Of a stretch of DNA of 14,843 nucleotides, positions 1 to 6,206 are shown one piece after another. Position numbers and translations under genes: made by a program. Numbering within the stretch: position 1 is the stretch's first letter; the number at the start of each line of letters is the position of its first letter. Where the stretch lies: NCBI GenBank assembly GCA_031277155.1, contig JAITMW010000094.1, positions 1 to 14,843 of the forward strand, in the 5' to 3' direction. This stretch comes from Clostridiales bacterium (GTDB lineage: Bacteria > Bacillota > Clostridia > Lachnospirales > WRAX01). The notes beneath the pieces were generated by a model. That model saw only the letters and a program-made list of their open reading frames with translations, was not told the origin of the DNA and made no database searches.

Positions 1-222
1 AATCCGCAACTTGACAGGCTTTTGGAGCAGGGGCGCGAAGAAATAGACCCCACGCGCCGCGCCGCAATTTATGCCGATATTTTTGAAATGCTTCGGGAGC
101 ATCCGTCCGTGGTGCCCATAAGGTATCATGAAAATTTGGTTGCGGTGTCCAATGATTTGCGCGGCTTTACGTTAAGCCCCGCCGGATTTCATAGATTTGC
201 CGATGTTTATTTTGGGGAATGA
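1..222 (+). CDS. ABC transporter substrate-binding protein, family 5 (peptide/nickel type), C-terminal fragment
   Basis: Only the last 73 codons are present; the gene begins before the window and stops at TGA 220-222. The visible sequence contains NPQLDRLLEQ, then DPTRRAAIYADIFEMLREH and VVPIRYHENLVAVSNDLRGF. This is the usual C-terminal end of extracytoplasmic solute-binding proteins of the oligopeptide/dipeptide/nickel class: a helix with the D-P-x-x-R-x-x-x-Y pattern, a hydrophobic strand reading PxR/PxY, and a closing L-x-G-F segment. Such proteins are lipid-anchored outside the cell and deliver peptides or related ligands to an ABC permease. Substrate cannot be told from this fragment. 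The gene converges on the minus-strand small-protein gene, and a long hairpin at 236-283 lies between them. Confidence 0.72.
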   Translation, partial: NPQLDRLLEQGREEIDPTRRAAIYADIFEMLREHPSVVPIRYHENLVAVSNDLRGFTLSPAGFHRFADVYFGE

Positions 223-235
223 CCGCCTAGGCGCA

Positions 236-283
236 ATAACCAAGAACCACCCCGGGCTTTGGTCCGGGGTGGTTCTTGGTTAT
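236..283. terminator. 20-bp perfect hairpin between convergent genes
   Basis: Bases 236-255 and 264-283 are perfect reverse complements (20 bp) around an 8-nt loop. The hairpin starts 13 nt after the binding-protein stop and overlaps the stop codon (280-282) of the minus-strand small gene. It is symmetric, so it probably ends transcription from both sides. Neither strand has a good T-run after the stem, so it is not a textbook intrinsic terminator and could instead protect 3' ends. Confidence 0.6.
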
Positions 284-390
284 GCTTCTAAATTATCAAA
301 ATCAATGTCCAGCTTTATGACCGTTCGGGCAATTTGGTACATCGCGCACAGGATTGCCAGAACCAGCGCAATTTTCAGCAGGGCTTTCAT
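280..390 (-). CDS. 36-residue single-span membrane protein
   Basis: This small gene reads MKALLKIALVLAILCAMYQI, then a short polar tail ending DFDNLEA. One hydrophobic stretch (about residues 4-20) predicts a single membrane span, probably with the basic N-terminus inside and the acidic tail outside. A full Shine-Dalgarno sequence, AGGAGG, sits 8 nt before the ATG (minus strand, about 399-404), and that is the main reason to accept so short a gene. It starts 45 nt after the pyrE stop on the same strand, so it is probably the last gene of a pyrE transcript. Its TAA lies inside the arm of the convergent hairpin. I do not recognise the family; it could also be an uncleaved signal-like peptide. 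No function is proposed. Confidence 0.6.
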   Translation of the reverse strand: MKALLKIALVLAILCAMYQIARTVIKLDIDFDNLEA

Positions 391-415
391 TTTTGTTCCT
401 CCTTTCGATATGGCA

Positions 416-439
416 CGGGCGGCATTACGCCGCCCCTAC
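416..439 (-). repeat. REP-like GTAG palindrome, copy A (supplies pyrE stop)
   Basis: Read on the minus strand this is GTAG followed by a hairpin, GGGCGGC / GCCGCCC around GTAAT. It belongs to the same 24-nt family as the copies at 5878, 5942, 6078, 6151, 9458 and 9521 but has a different stem sequence with pairing kept. The TAG within its GTAG is the stop codon of pyrE. Confidence 0.8.
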
Positions 440-1017
440 GGTGTGTTGCGGCTGCCGGGCTTTGTCAATGGGATGTCGCCCGCGGCGCAAATGGGGCAGT
501 TGTCGGCTTCGTAAGATGTCACCGCGGTGGTGTATGCGGCCACGGTTTTTGCGCCAAAGTCTATGCCGCCGCCGCTGCGGTCCACCAGCAGGGCCACGCC
601 CGCAAGCACGCCGCCCGCGTTTTTGACGATATCAATAACTTCGCGCACGCTGCCGCCTGTGGTTATCACATCTTCAGCCACCACCACCCGCGCGCCTTTT
701 GGGATTGCAAAACCGCGGCGCAATGTCATCACGCCGTTTTCGCGCTCTGCAAACAGGCTTGTTGCGCCCAGCTGCCGCGCAAGCTCATAACCAATGACGA
801 TGCCGCCCACCGCGGGCGAAATGACAATGTCCACCGCGTCGTCTTTAAAGGCATTGTGCAAATGGCTGACAAGCTCTGTCGCATATGCGGGGCTTTGCAA
901 TATTTTTGCGCATTGCATATATCTATCGGAATGGCGGCCGCTGGTAAGCAAAAAATGCCCCGTCAAAAGCGCGCCGCTGTCTTGCAAAATCTGCTCTATT
1001 CTTTCGTTTGTAAGCAT
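436..1017 (-). CDS. pyrE: Orotate phosphoribosyltransferase
   Basis: The 193-residue product has the normal length for PyrE. It converts orotate and PRPP to orotidine 5'-monophosphate and pyrophosphate in the cytoplasm, the fifth step of de novo UMP synthesis. The N-terminal GALLTGHFLLTSGRHSDRY segment, the ISPAVGGIVIGYELARQLG strand-loop, FAERENG, and the PRPP loop VVVAEDVITTGGS (about residues 111-123) are all present, as is the C-terminal cysteine pair in NCPICAAGDIPLTKPGSR. A strong GGAGGAG lies 5 nt before the ATG. No other pyr genes are adjacent; pyrE stands with a small membrane protein gene behind it and a divergent promoter before it. Normal PyrE proteins end near PGSR; here three residues follow and the TAG stop is contributed by a palindromic repeat inserted at the gene end. 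Confidence 0.96.
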   Translation of the reverse strand: MLTNERIEQILQDSGALLTGHFLLTSGRHSDRYMQCAKILQSPAYATELVSHLHNAFKDDAVDIVISPAVGGIVIGYELARQLGATSLFAERENGVMTLRRGFAIPKGARVVVAEDVITTGGSVREVIDIVKNAGGVLAGVALLVDRSGGGIDFGAKTVAAYTTAVTSYEADNCPICAAGDIPLTKPGSRNTP

Positions 1018-1046
1018 AATTCTCCTCCAATATATTCGATATAATC

Positions 1047-1075
1047 ATTATAACCGAATTTGTATTGACCTGCAA
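1047..1075 (-). promoter_or_regulatory. Sigma-A promoter for pyrE
   Basis: On the minus strand TTGCAG (1075-1070), a 17-nt spacer, then TATAAT (1052-1047), followed by the GGAGGAG of pyrE. The -35 box shares base 1070 with the -35 box of the divergent promoter. Confidence 0.65.
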
Positions 1076-1093
1076 CAACTTTGCCGTTATAAT
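1065..1093 (+). promoter_or_regulatory. Sigma-A promoter for the topoisomerase gene
   Basis: TTGACC (1065-1070), a 17-nt spacer and TATAAT (1088-1093), 38 nt before the chosen ATG at 1131. This is close to consensus and supports an independent transcript starting near 1100. Confidence 0.75.
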
Positions 1094-1130
1094 TAAATTT
1101 GCCTGAAAAAAATTGGAAGGTTGGAGCGAG

Positions 1131-3329
1131 ATGTCCAAAAGAAAAATCGAAAAAAAGACCGCATATAAAGAGAGCCCGCCCATTTTGCAGGGCATTGTGG
1201 AGACGCTGGAGAGCAATTATATGCCCTATGCCATGAGCGTCATCGTGTCCCGGGCCATACCGGAAATTGACGGCTTTAAGCCCGCCCATCGCAAGCTGTT
1301 GTATACGATGTATAAGATGGGCCTGCTTACGGGCGGGCGCAGCAAAAGTGCCGATGTGGTGGGCACCACCATGCGCCTTAATCCCCATGGAGAGCAGGCA
1401 ATTTATGAGACGCTGGTGCGACTGACCCGCGGCAATGAGGCATTGTTGCATCCTTTTGTTGACAGCAAGGGCAATTTCGGCAAGGTATACAGCCGGGACA
1501 TGGCCCATGCCGCCAGCCGCTATACAGAGGTGCGGCTGGATGGCATTTGCAATGAGATTTTTCGGGATATTGATAAAGATACCGTTAGGTTTGTTGATAA
1601 TTACAACGGCACCATGACGGAGCCCACGCTTTTGCCCACGACCTTCCCGAATTTGCTGGTAACGCCCAACACGGGCATTGCCGTGGGCATGGCCAGCTCT
1701 ATATGCTCGTTTAACCTTGCGGAAATTTGCAATGCCGTGGTGTCGCTGATTAAGGACAAGAATTTTGACCCCGTGGAAGCAATTTTGGCACCGGATTTTT
1801 CCACCGGCGGCGAGATTATTTATAATCGTGAGGATATGGCGAAGATTTACGCCACGGGGCGCGGCAGCTTTAAAATTCAGGCGCGCTGGCGTTTTGACAA
1901 GGCAAACAGCTGCATAGAGGTATATGAAATTCCGTATACCACCACCATAGAGACCATCATAGACAAGATTCACGCGCTGGTGAAGGGCGGCAAGCTGAAG
2001 GAAATTACCGATGTGCGCGACGAGACTGATTTAAAGGGCCTGAAAATTGCCATAGACATCAGAAAGTCCGCCAATGCGGAGCATGTTATGCAGAGACTGT
2101 TTGCGGCCACACCCCTGATGGACAGCTTTTCCTGCAATTTCAATCTGTTGATTGACAGCCGCCCGCAAACCATGGGCATCACACAAATTTTGACCCATTG
2201 GATAGATTTTCGCAAGGGCTGCATTGCCGGACAATTGGGGCACAGCTTGGCCAAAAACCGCGAAAAGCTGCATCTGCTTCAGGGCCTGGCGGCGGTACTT
2301 TTGGATATTGACAAGGCCATAAAAATTATACGGCAAACGGAGGAGGAAAAGCAGGTCATTCCCAATTTGTGCGCGGGCTTTGGCATTGACCAAGTGCAGG
2401 CGGAATTTATCGCCGAGATTCGTCTGCGCAATCTTAACAAGGAATATCTTTTGCGGCGTGTGCAGGAGCGGGAGGGCCTGGAGCGGGAAATTGCCGATAT
2501 CATCGGCACATTGGAGGACGAGAAGAAGATTTTGAATATCATTGTGGCGGAGCAGAAGCAAATTGCGAAAAAATATGGCATAAAGCGCAAAACAGGCATT
2601 GTGACGCAAAGCGCCGAGGCCGTAAAGCCGCAAGAGCTTATAGAGAATTATCCGATTACGCTGTATTTGACGCGGGACAACTATTTTAAAAAGATTGCCA
2701 ATGCGTCTTTGCGCAACAATCCCGACATAGCCGTAAAGGAAAATGATGCCGTTATACTGCAAATTTCCGCGCAAAACACCGACGACATCTTGTTTTTTTC
2801 CGACAAGTTTAATGTGTATAAGCTGCGCGCCCACGAGGCCGAGGACATGCGCCCAAGCCAGATGGGGCAATACCTCAACAATATGCTGCCCTGTGACGCC
2901 GATGAAAAAATTGTTTTCATCGCCGCCACAGGGGACTATAGCGGCCATTTGCTCTTTGTCTTTGAAAATGGCAAGGCCGCCCTTGTGACCGTGGAAAGCT
3001 ATGCCACCAAGCTAAACCGCAAAAAGCAGGTTAATGCGTATTCTGACAAGTCCCCGCTGATTTTTGCGGAGCATCTGGCGCAGCATCGGGACTATCTGGC
3101 CATACGTGCCGACAACAAGGCCCTACTGTTTAACACCGCCCTTCTGCCCATATATTCTGCGAAAAACGCGGGCGGCGTGCAGGTGGTGCGCCTGGGCAAA
3201 AGGGGCGTTTTAAACAAAATTGTCGCCCCCGCGGATATTGAGGGCGACTGGGAATGGCTGCGCTGTGACAAATTGCCGTCAGCCGGGCAAAGCATGGATT
3301 TGCCGACCGATGCGCAGATGGAGCTGTAG
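1131..3329 (+). CDS. parC: DNA topoisomerase IV subunit A (ParC/GyrA family)
   Basis: The 732-residue protein is a type IIA topoisomerase A subunit, which with a B subunit cuts and passes duplex DNA to relax and unlink chromosomes. Seen directly: the N-terminal YAMSVIVSRAIPEIDGFKPAHRKLLYTM, then NPHGEQAIYETLVRL, GNFG, and the active-site region AASRYTEVRL with the catalytic tyrosine at about Y131. PTLLPTTFPNLL and GIAVGMAS follow, then a coiled-coil-rich linker (about 385-480) and a beta-rich C-terminal domain. The GyrA box (QRRGGKG-like) that gives gyrase its negative supercoiling activity is absent where expected, near LRAHEAEDMRPSQMGQYL, which favours ParC over GyrA. An upstream in-frame TTG at 1113 exists, but ATG 1131 has GGAG 4 nt before it. 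No parE lies beside it: the upstream gene is divergent pyrE. A second-copy GyrA remains possible. Confidence 0.88.
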   Translation: MSKRKIEKKTAYKESPPILQGIVETLESNYMPYAMSVIVSRAIPEIDGFKPAHRKLLYTMYKMGLLTGGRSKSADVVGTTMRLNPHGEQAIYETLVRLTRGNEALLHPFVDSKGNFGKVYSRDMAHAASRYTEVRLDGICNEIFRDIDKDTVRFVDNYNGTMTEPTLLPTTFPNLLVTPNTGIAVGMASSICSFNLAEICNAVVSLIKDKNFDPVEAILAPDFSTGGEIIYNREDMAKIYATGRGSFKIQARWRFDKANSCIEVYEIPYTTTIETIIDKIHALVKGGKLKEITDVRDETDLKGLKIAIDIRKSANAEHVMQRLFAATPLMDSFSCNFNLLIDSRPQTMGITQILTHWIDFRKGCIAGQLGHSLAKNREKLHLLQGLAAVLLDIDKAIKIIRQTEEEKQVIPNLCAGFGIDQVQAEFIAEIRLRNLNKEYLLRRVQEREGLEREIADIIGTLEDEKKILNIIVAEQKQIAKKYGIKRKTGIVTQSAEAVKPQELIENYPITLYLTRDNYFKKIANASLRNNPDIAVKENDAVILQISAQNTDDILFFSDKFNVYKLRAHEAEDMRPSQMGQYLNNMLPCDADEKIVFIAATGDYSGHLLFVFENGKAALVTVESYATKLNRKKQVNAYSDKSPLIFAEHLAQHRDYLAIRADNKALLFNTALLPIYSAKNAGGVQVVRLGKRGVLNKIVAPADIEGDWEWLRCDKLPSAGQSMDLPTDAQMEL

Positions 3330-3478
3330 GGGTGCCTTAAAAGTGTTGCCGGGTAAACCCGGCTAAAGTAACGACTACAAGTCGCATGCCTTGCTGAGCT
3401 TAGCCGGAACCTTTAGCCGACCCTCGGTTTCGGCGTGGCATTTGGCGAAACCGAGGGTTGACAGTACATGCGCGTATT
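3330..3478. other. Convergent intergenic stretch with competing hairpins
   Basis: No gene. A 6-bp GC-rich hairpin (3348-3353 with 3358-3363, loop TAAA) comes first. The segment 3359-3368 can also pair with 3400-3407 (CCGGCTAA with TTAGCCGG) or, shifted, with 3411-3418 (GGCTAAAG with CTTTAGCC), so three alternative stems compete for the same bases. A separate 13-bp hairpin follows at 3420-3458. Confidence 0.55.
3420..3458. terminator. 13-bp hairpin between parC and the pilin-domain gene
   Basis: ACCCTCGGTTTCG (3420-3432) pairs perfectly with CGAAACCGAGGGT (3446-3458) around a 13-nt loop. It lies 21 nt past the minus-strand stop codon and 90 nt past the parC stop, so it may end both transcripts. 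It lacks a clear T-run. Confidence 0.5.
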
Positions 3479-3850
3479 TTAAGGTGCATCCCACCAATCC
3501 AGCGTATAGGGTGACGACCGCATAAGCTCTGTAAATTCCGGCTTTTGCGGCGGCGCAAACCAGAGCATCGGAAAAGGCAGCTTGTTAAAGCGTTTGCATA
3601 CATCGCCCGGGGGTGGAGGCGGTGGAGGCGGGCAATATATGTTGACAAACTTTGGTATGCCGTCGGGATAATCCAAAGACGCAACCAGGCTTCCGTCCTC
3701 GCCGCGCTCTACTGTGACAACGACGCGATAAGTCCGTGGGTCCGTTATCCATTCATCATCAGAAGGTGTAAGCTCTTTTACCGTAAATGTATATACACCG
3801 GGGGATGTAAACGTAAGCTCCGGGAAATTTATATTGTGACAGTGTTTCAT
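3479..3850 (-). CDS. Small protein with partial FctA/Spy0128-type pilin domain and proline run
   Basis: The product is 123 residues. Residues about 7-72 (FPELTFTSPGVYTFTVKE, then TYRVVVTVERGEDGSLVASL, ending KFVNIY) match the C-terminal half of the pilin isopeptide-linkage domain found in Gram-positive surface proteins. The usual catalytic Glu (here E26) and bond-forming Asn (N70 in FVNIY) are in place. The N-terminal strand that brings the partner lysine is missing, and there is no signal peptide, membrane span or LPxTG-type sorting signal. After the domain come eight prolines (74-81) and a Trp/Pro-rich tail ending TLDWWDAP. ATG 3850 is preferred over ATG 3859 because GGGGAG lies 9 nt before 3850 but touches 3859. 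It stands alone, convergent with parC and divergent from the PEPCK gene. It may be a remnant or a cytoplasmic/non-classically exported protein; function unknown. Confidence 0.6.
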   Translation of the reverse strand: MKHCHNINFPELTFTSPGVYTFTVKELTPSDDEWITDPRTYRVVVTVERGEDGSLVASLDYPDGIPKFVNIYCPPPPPPPPGDVCKRFNKLPFPMLWFAPPQKPEFTELMRSSPYTLDWWDAP

Positions 3851-3933
3851 TCCAACCATCTCCCCAATTTAATAAGTTATGTCAATCATGTCTATTGCAA
3901 CATGCTATTTTATACTATGCCGGTACAATGAAT

Positions 3934-3953
3934 TTTGCTATAGCTATTGCAAA
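3934..3953. promoter_or_regulatory. Near-perfect 20-nt palindrome over the pckG -35 box
   Basis: TTTGCTATAGCTATTGCAAA is a palindrome apart from one mismatched pair. It covers the -35 box (3947-3952) of the PEPCK promoter. TATTGCA recurs at about 3893, 3945 and 3975. This looks like a regulator-binding site, but the regulator cannot be named and it does not match the CcpA cre consensus. Confidence 0.35.
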
Positions 3954-3974
3954 TTGTTGCATATTTGGTATAAT
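3947..3974 (+). promoter_or_regulatory. Promoter for PEP carboxykinase with extended -10
   Basis: TTGCAA (3947-3952), a 16-nt spacer and TATAAT (3969-3974) preceded by TGG, which gives an extended -10 (TGn). Transcription would start near 3981, about 50 nt before the gene. Confidence 0.65.
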
Positions 3975-4029
3975 TATTGCATAAACGGGTGCGCGGTGTG
4001 CATACCCAAAAAATTATCAGGAGGGACAT

Positions 4030-5790
4030 ATGACAAATAATTTAAAGGTAAAACAATGGGTGTCTTGGGCGGCCGATTTATGCAAGCCCGATGAAGTGGT
4101 TTGGATTGACGGGGAGGGATTGGATGAATTGCGCGCCGCCGCCCTTAAAAGCGGCGAGTTGATTATGCTTAATCAAGATTTGCTGCCCGGATGTTATTTG
4201 CATCGCTCTGCCATTAACGATGTGGCCCGGGCGGAAGACAAGACCTTTATTTGCACAACGGATGAGGCGGACGCCGGGCCGACAAACAATTGGATGTCGC
4301 CTGCGGATATGTATGACAAGCTGACGCCGCTGTTTGATGGTTCTATGCGCGGCAGGACGATGTATGTCATTCCGTTTTGCATGGGGCCTGTGGGTTCGCC
4401 TTTTTCCAAGCTGGGCGTTGAGATTACGGATTCGATTTATGTGGTCCTTAACATGTGCATAATGACGCGGGTGTCCAAAGATGTCGTAAAAATGCTGGAT
4501 GGGGCCGAAGATTTTGTAAAATGCCTGCATTGTACGGCGGAATTGGATATTGACAAGCGCTTTATCTCGCATTTTCCGGAGGACAATGCCATATGGTCCA
4601 TCAATTCCGGCTATGGCGGCAATGCCCTGCTGGGCAAAAAGTGCTTTGCGTTGCGCATCGCTTCGTATCAAGCTAAGAAAGAGGGCTGGATGGCGGAGCA
4701 TATGCTTATCATAGGCATTGAAAATCCGCAGGGACAGGTGCGCTATATTTGCGCGGCCTTTCCGTCGGCTTGCGGCAAGACAAATTTGGCCATGCTTATA
4801 CCGCCGGAAATTTACGCGAAAAAGGGTTATAAGCTGTGGTGTGTGGGCGACGACATTGCCTGGCTGCGCATTGGACCCGACGGACGCCTTTGGGCCATCA
4901 ACCCGGAAAATGGGTATTTTGGCGTTGTGCCGGGTACAAATGCACAGACAAATCCAAACGCCCTTAAAGCCATTGGCACAAACACCATATACACCAATGT
5001 GGCCTATAATGAAGAGGATGGGACGGTTTGGTGGGAGGGCCTTGATGACAATCCGCCGGAAAAGGCAATTGATTGGAAGGGCAACCCATGGAATGGCAAA
5101 ACATCCCAGGAAAAAGGCGCCCATCCAAACAGCCGCTTTACGGTGCCGGCAACAAATTGCCCTGTTATCAGCCCCGAATTTGAAAATCCGGGCGGCGTGC
5201 CCATTGATGCCATAATTTTTGGCGGCAGGCGCGCGAAAACAGCGCCGCTGGTATATCAGGCCAGAGATTTTGCCCATGGCGTGTTTGTGGGCTCTATCAT
5301 GGCATCGGAAACCACGGCGGCGCAAACGGGGGCCGTTGGCGTGACGCGCCCGGATTCTATGGCCATGAAGCCCTTCTGTGGATATAATATGGGGGACTAT
5401 TTTGCCCATTGGCTGGAAATGGGCAAAAAGCTGGGGGACAAAGCCCCTGAAATCTTCAATGTCAACTGGTTCCGCGTGGATGATGACGGCAATTTCATAT
5501 GGCCGGGCTTTGGCGATAATTTGCGCGTGCTGGAATGGATTTTGGCACGCTGTGCGGGAGAGGCCGAAGCTGCCCTTGCTCCCATAGGCCATATGCCGCG
5601 GGCGGGTGATATCAACATTGAGGGACTGTCTCTTTCCGCGGGGCAGCTGGAAGAGTTGCTTAGCGTTGACAAGGGCCTGTGGCAGGCCGAAGTTGCGTCT
5701 ATAAAGGAGTATTACAAAACCTTTGGTGACAGGCTTCCTAAAGAGCTGTGGGACAAGTTGGCCGATTTGGAAGCGCGATTGGAAGCATAA
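4030..5790 (+). CDS. pckG: Phosphoenolpyruvate carboxykinase (GTP)
   Basis: The 586-residue protein is a full-length GTP-dependent PEPCK, which interconverts oxaloacetate plus GTP with phosphoenolpyruvate, CO2 and GDP in the cytoplasm. In anaerobes it often runs toward oxaloacetate as well as in gluconeogenesis. Diagnostic segments are RTMYVIPFCMGP (about 109-120), SGYGGNALLGKKCFALRIAS (193-212), and the kinase-1a loop FPSACGKTN (244-252) with the reactive cysteine C248 and K250. Kinase-2 is CVGDDIAWLR (271-280), followed by the FGGRR loop and the IMASETTAA region. AGGAGG lies 5 nt before ATG 4030. It is monocistronic: a promoter sits directly upstream and an intrinsic terminator 46 nt downstream. 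A palindrome over the -35 box suggests transcriptional control. The ATP-dependent PckA type is excluded by the loop sequence. Confidence 0.97.
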   Translation: MTNNLKVKQWVSWAADLCKPDEVVWIDGEGLDELRAAALKSGELIMLNQDLLPGCYLHRSAINDVARAEDKTFICTTDEADAGPTNNWMSPADMYDKLTPLFDGSMRGRTMYVIPFCMGPVGSPFSKLGVEITDSIYVVLNMCIMTRVSKDVVKMLDGAEDFVKCLHCTAELDIDKRFISHFPEDNAIWSINSGYGGNALLGKKCFALRIASYQAKKEGWMAEHMLIIGIENPQGQVRYICAAFPSACGKTNLAMLIPPEIYAKKGYKLWCVGDDIAWLRIGPDGRLWAINPENGYFGVVPGTNAQTNPNALKAIGTNTIYTNVAYNEEDGTVWWEGLDDNPPEKAIDWKGNPWNGKTSQEKGAHPNSRFTVPATNCPVISPEFENPGGVPIDAIIFGGRRAKTAPLVYQARDFAHGVFVGSIMASETTAAQTGAVGVTRPDSMAMKPFCGYNMGDYFAHWLEMGKKLGDKAPEIFNVNWFRVDDDGNFIWPGFGDNLRVLEWILARCAGEAEAALAPIGHMPRAGDINIEGLSLSAGQLEELLSVDKGLWQAEVASIKEYYKTFGDRLPKELWDKLADLEARLEA

Positions 5791-5835
5791 ATAGGGACGG
5801 GAGGCCCAGGGGGCGTCCCCTGCCGTGAGCCGGAT

Positions 5836-5869
5836 AAAGGCCCTTCATGCCTGACATAAGGGGCCTTTT
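5836..5869 (+). terminator. Intrinsic terminator after pckG
   Basis: AAAGGCCC (5836-5843) pairs with GGGCCTTT (5861-5868) around a loop of about 17 nt, which two more pairs (one G-T) can shorten. The stem runs into TTTT. It lies 46 nt past the pckG stop. Confidence 0.75.
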
Positions 5870-5877
5870 GCTATTGT

Positions 5878-5965
5878 GTAGGGGCGAGCTGCGCTCGCCC
5901 GTGAGTCAGCGCAATGGGGATGACAGGGGACGCCTTGGGTGCGGGCGAGCGCAGCTCGCCCCTAC
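5878..5965. repeat. REPIN-like inverted pair 1 (copies B and C)
   Basis: Two identical 24-nt palindromic units lie in opposite orientation (5878-5901 forward, 5942-5965 reverse) with a 40-nt spacer. Each begins with GTAG at the outer end, followed by the hairpin GGGCGAGC-TGC-GCTCGCCC. The layout, GTAG-hairpin at both outer ends with a variable middle, is that of REPINs. An 11-nt stretch of the spacer (5924-5934) is also inverted at 5812-5822. Confidence 0.75.
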
Positions 5966-6077
5966 GGGATTTGCAGGTTTGTGCGTCTTCGCTATATAAT
6001 GCTAATCCTGAGTTAAGGCCGCGAAGTCAGGCAAGGGTTTTAATCGGGATTGACATGAAGCAGGCAAGTGGTGTATT

Positions 6078-6174
6078 GTAGGGGCGCGCGGCGCTCGCCC
6101 GCTGGTTAGGCGCAACGTGAATCTTCGGGAGTCTGTGGGCGCTTGGGCCGCGGGCGAGCAAAGCTCGCCCCTAC
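6078..6174. repeat. REPIN-like inverted pair 2 (copies D and E)
   Basis: Unit D (6078-6101, forward) and unit E (6151-6174, reverse) again have GTAG at the outer ends, with a 49-nt spacer. The spacer is alignable to that of pair 1 (shared CGCAA near the start and a GGG-CGC-TTGGG block near the end). Unit D has one stem mismatch; unit E is identical to copy G inside the ATPase gene. The pair lies just past the murA stop codon. Together with pair 1 and the pckG terminator it accounts for most of the gene-free stretch 5791-6206. Confidence 0.72.
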
Positions 6175-6206
6175 ACTTACAGCCCGGCATGGAATACAGA
6201 TTGGCA

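Noticed and set aside
996..2948. Two long minus-strand open frames (325 and 305 codons) antisense to parC
   Set aside because: Both mirror the parC codon pattern, lack ribosome binding sites and resemble no family.
4078..5592. 504-codon open frame antisense to pckG
   Set aside because: It is wholly inside a confident gene on the other strand, is rich in Arg/His as shadow frames of such codon usage are, has no ribosome binding site and no recognisable domain.
5878..6174. CRISPR-like reading of the regularly spaced palindromes
   Set aside because: Units alternate in orientation, spacers are alignable to each other, there are only two pairs, and no cas genes are present.
6002..6190. Minus-strand 62-codon open frame after murA
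   Set aside because: It is made largely of REPIN-like palindromes D and E with no ribosome binding site.
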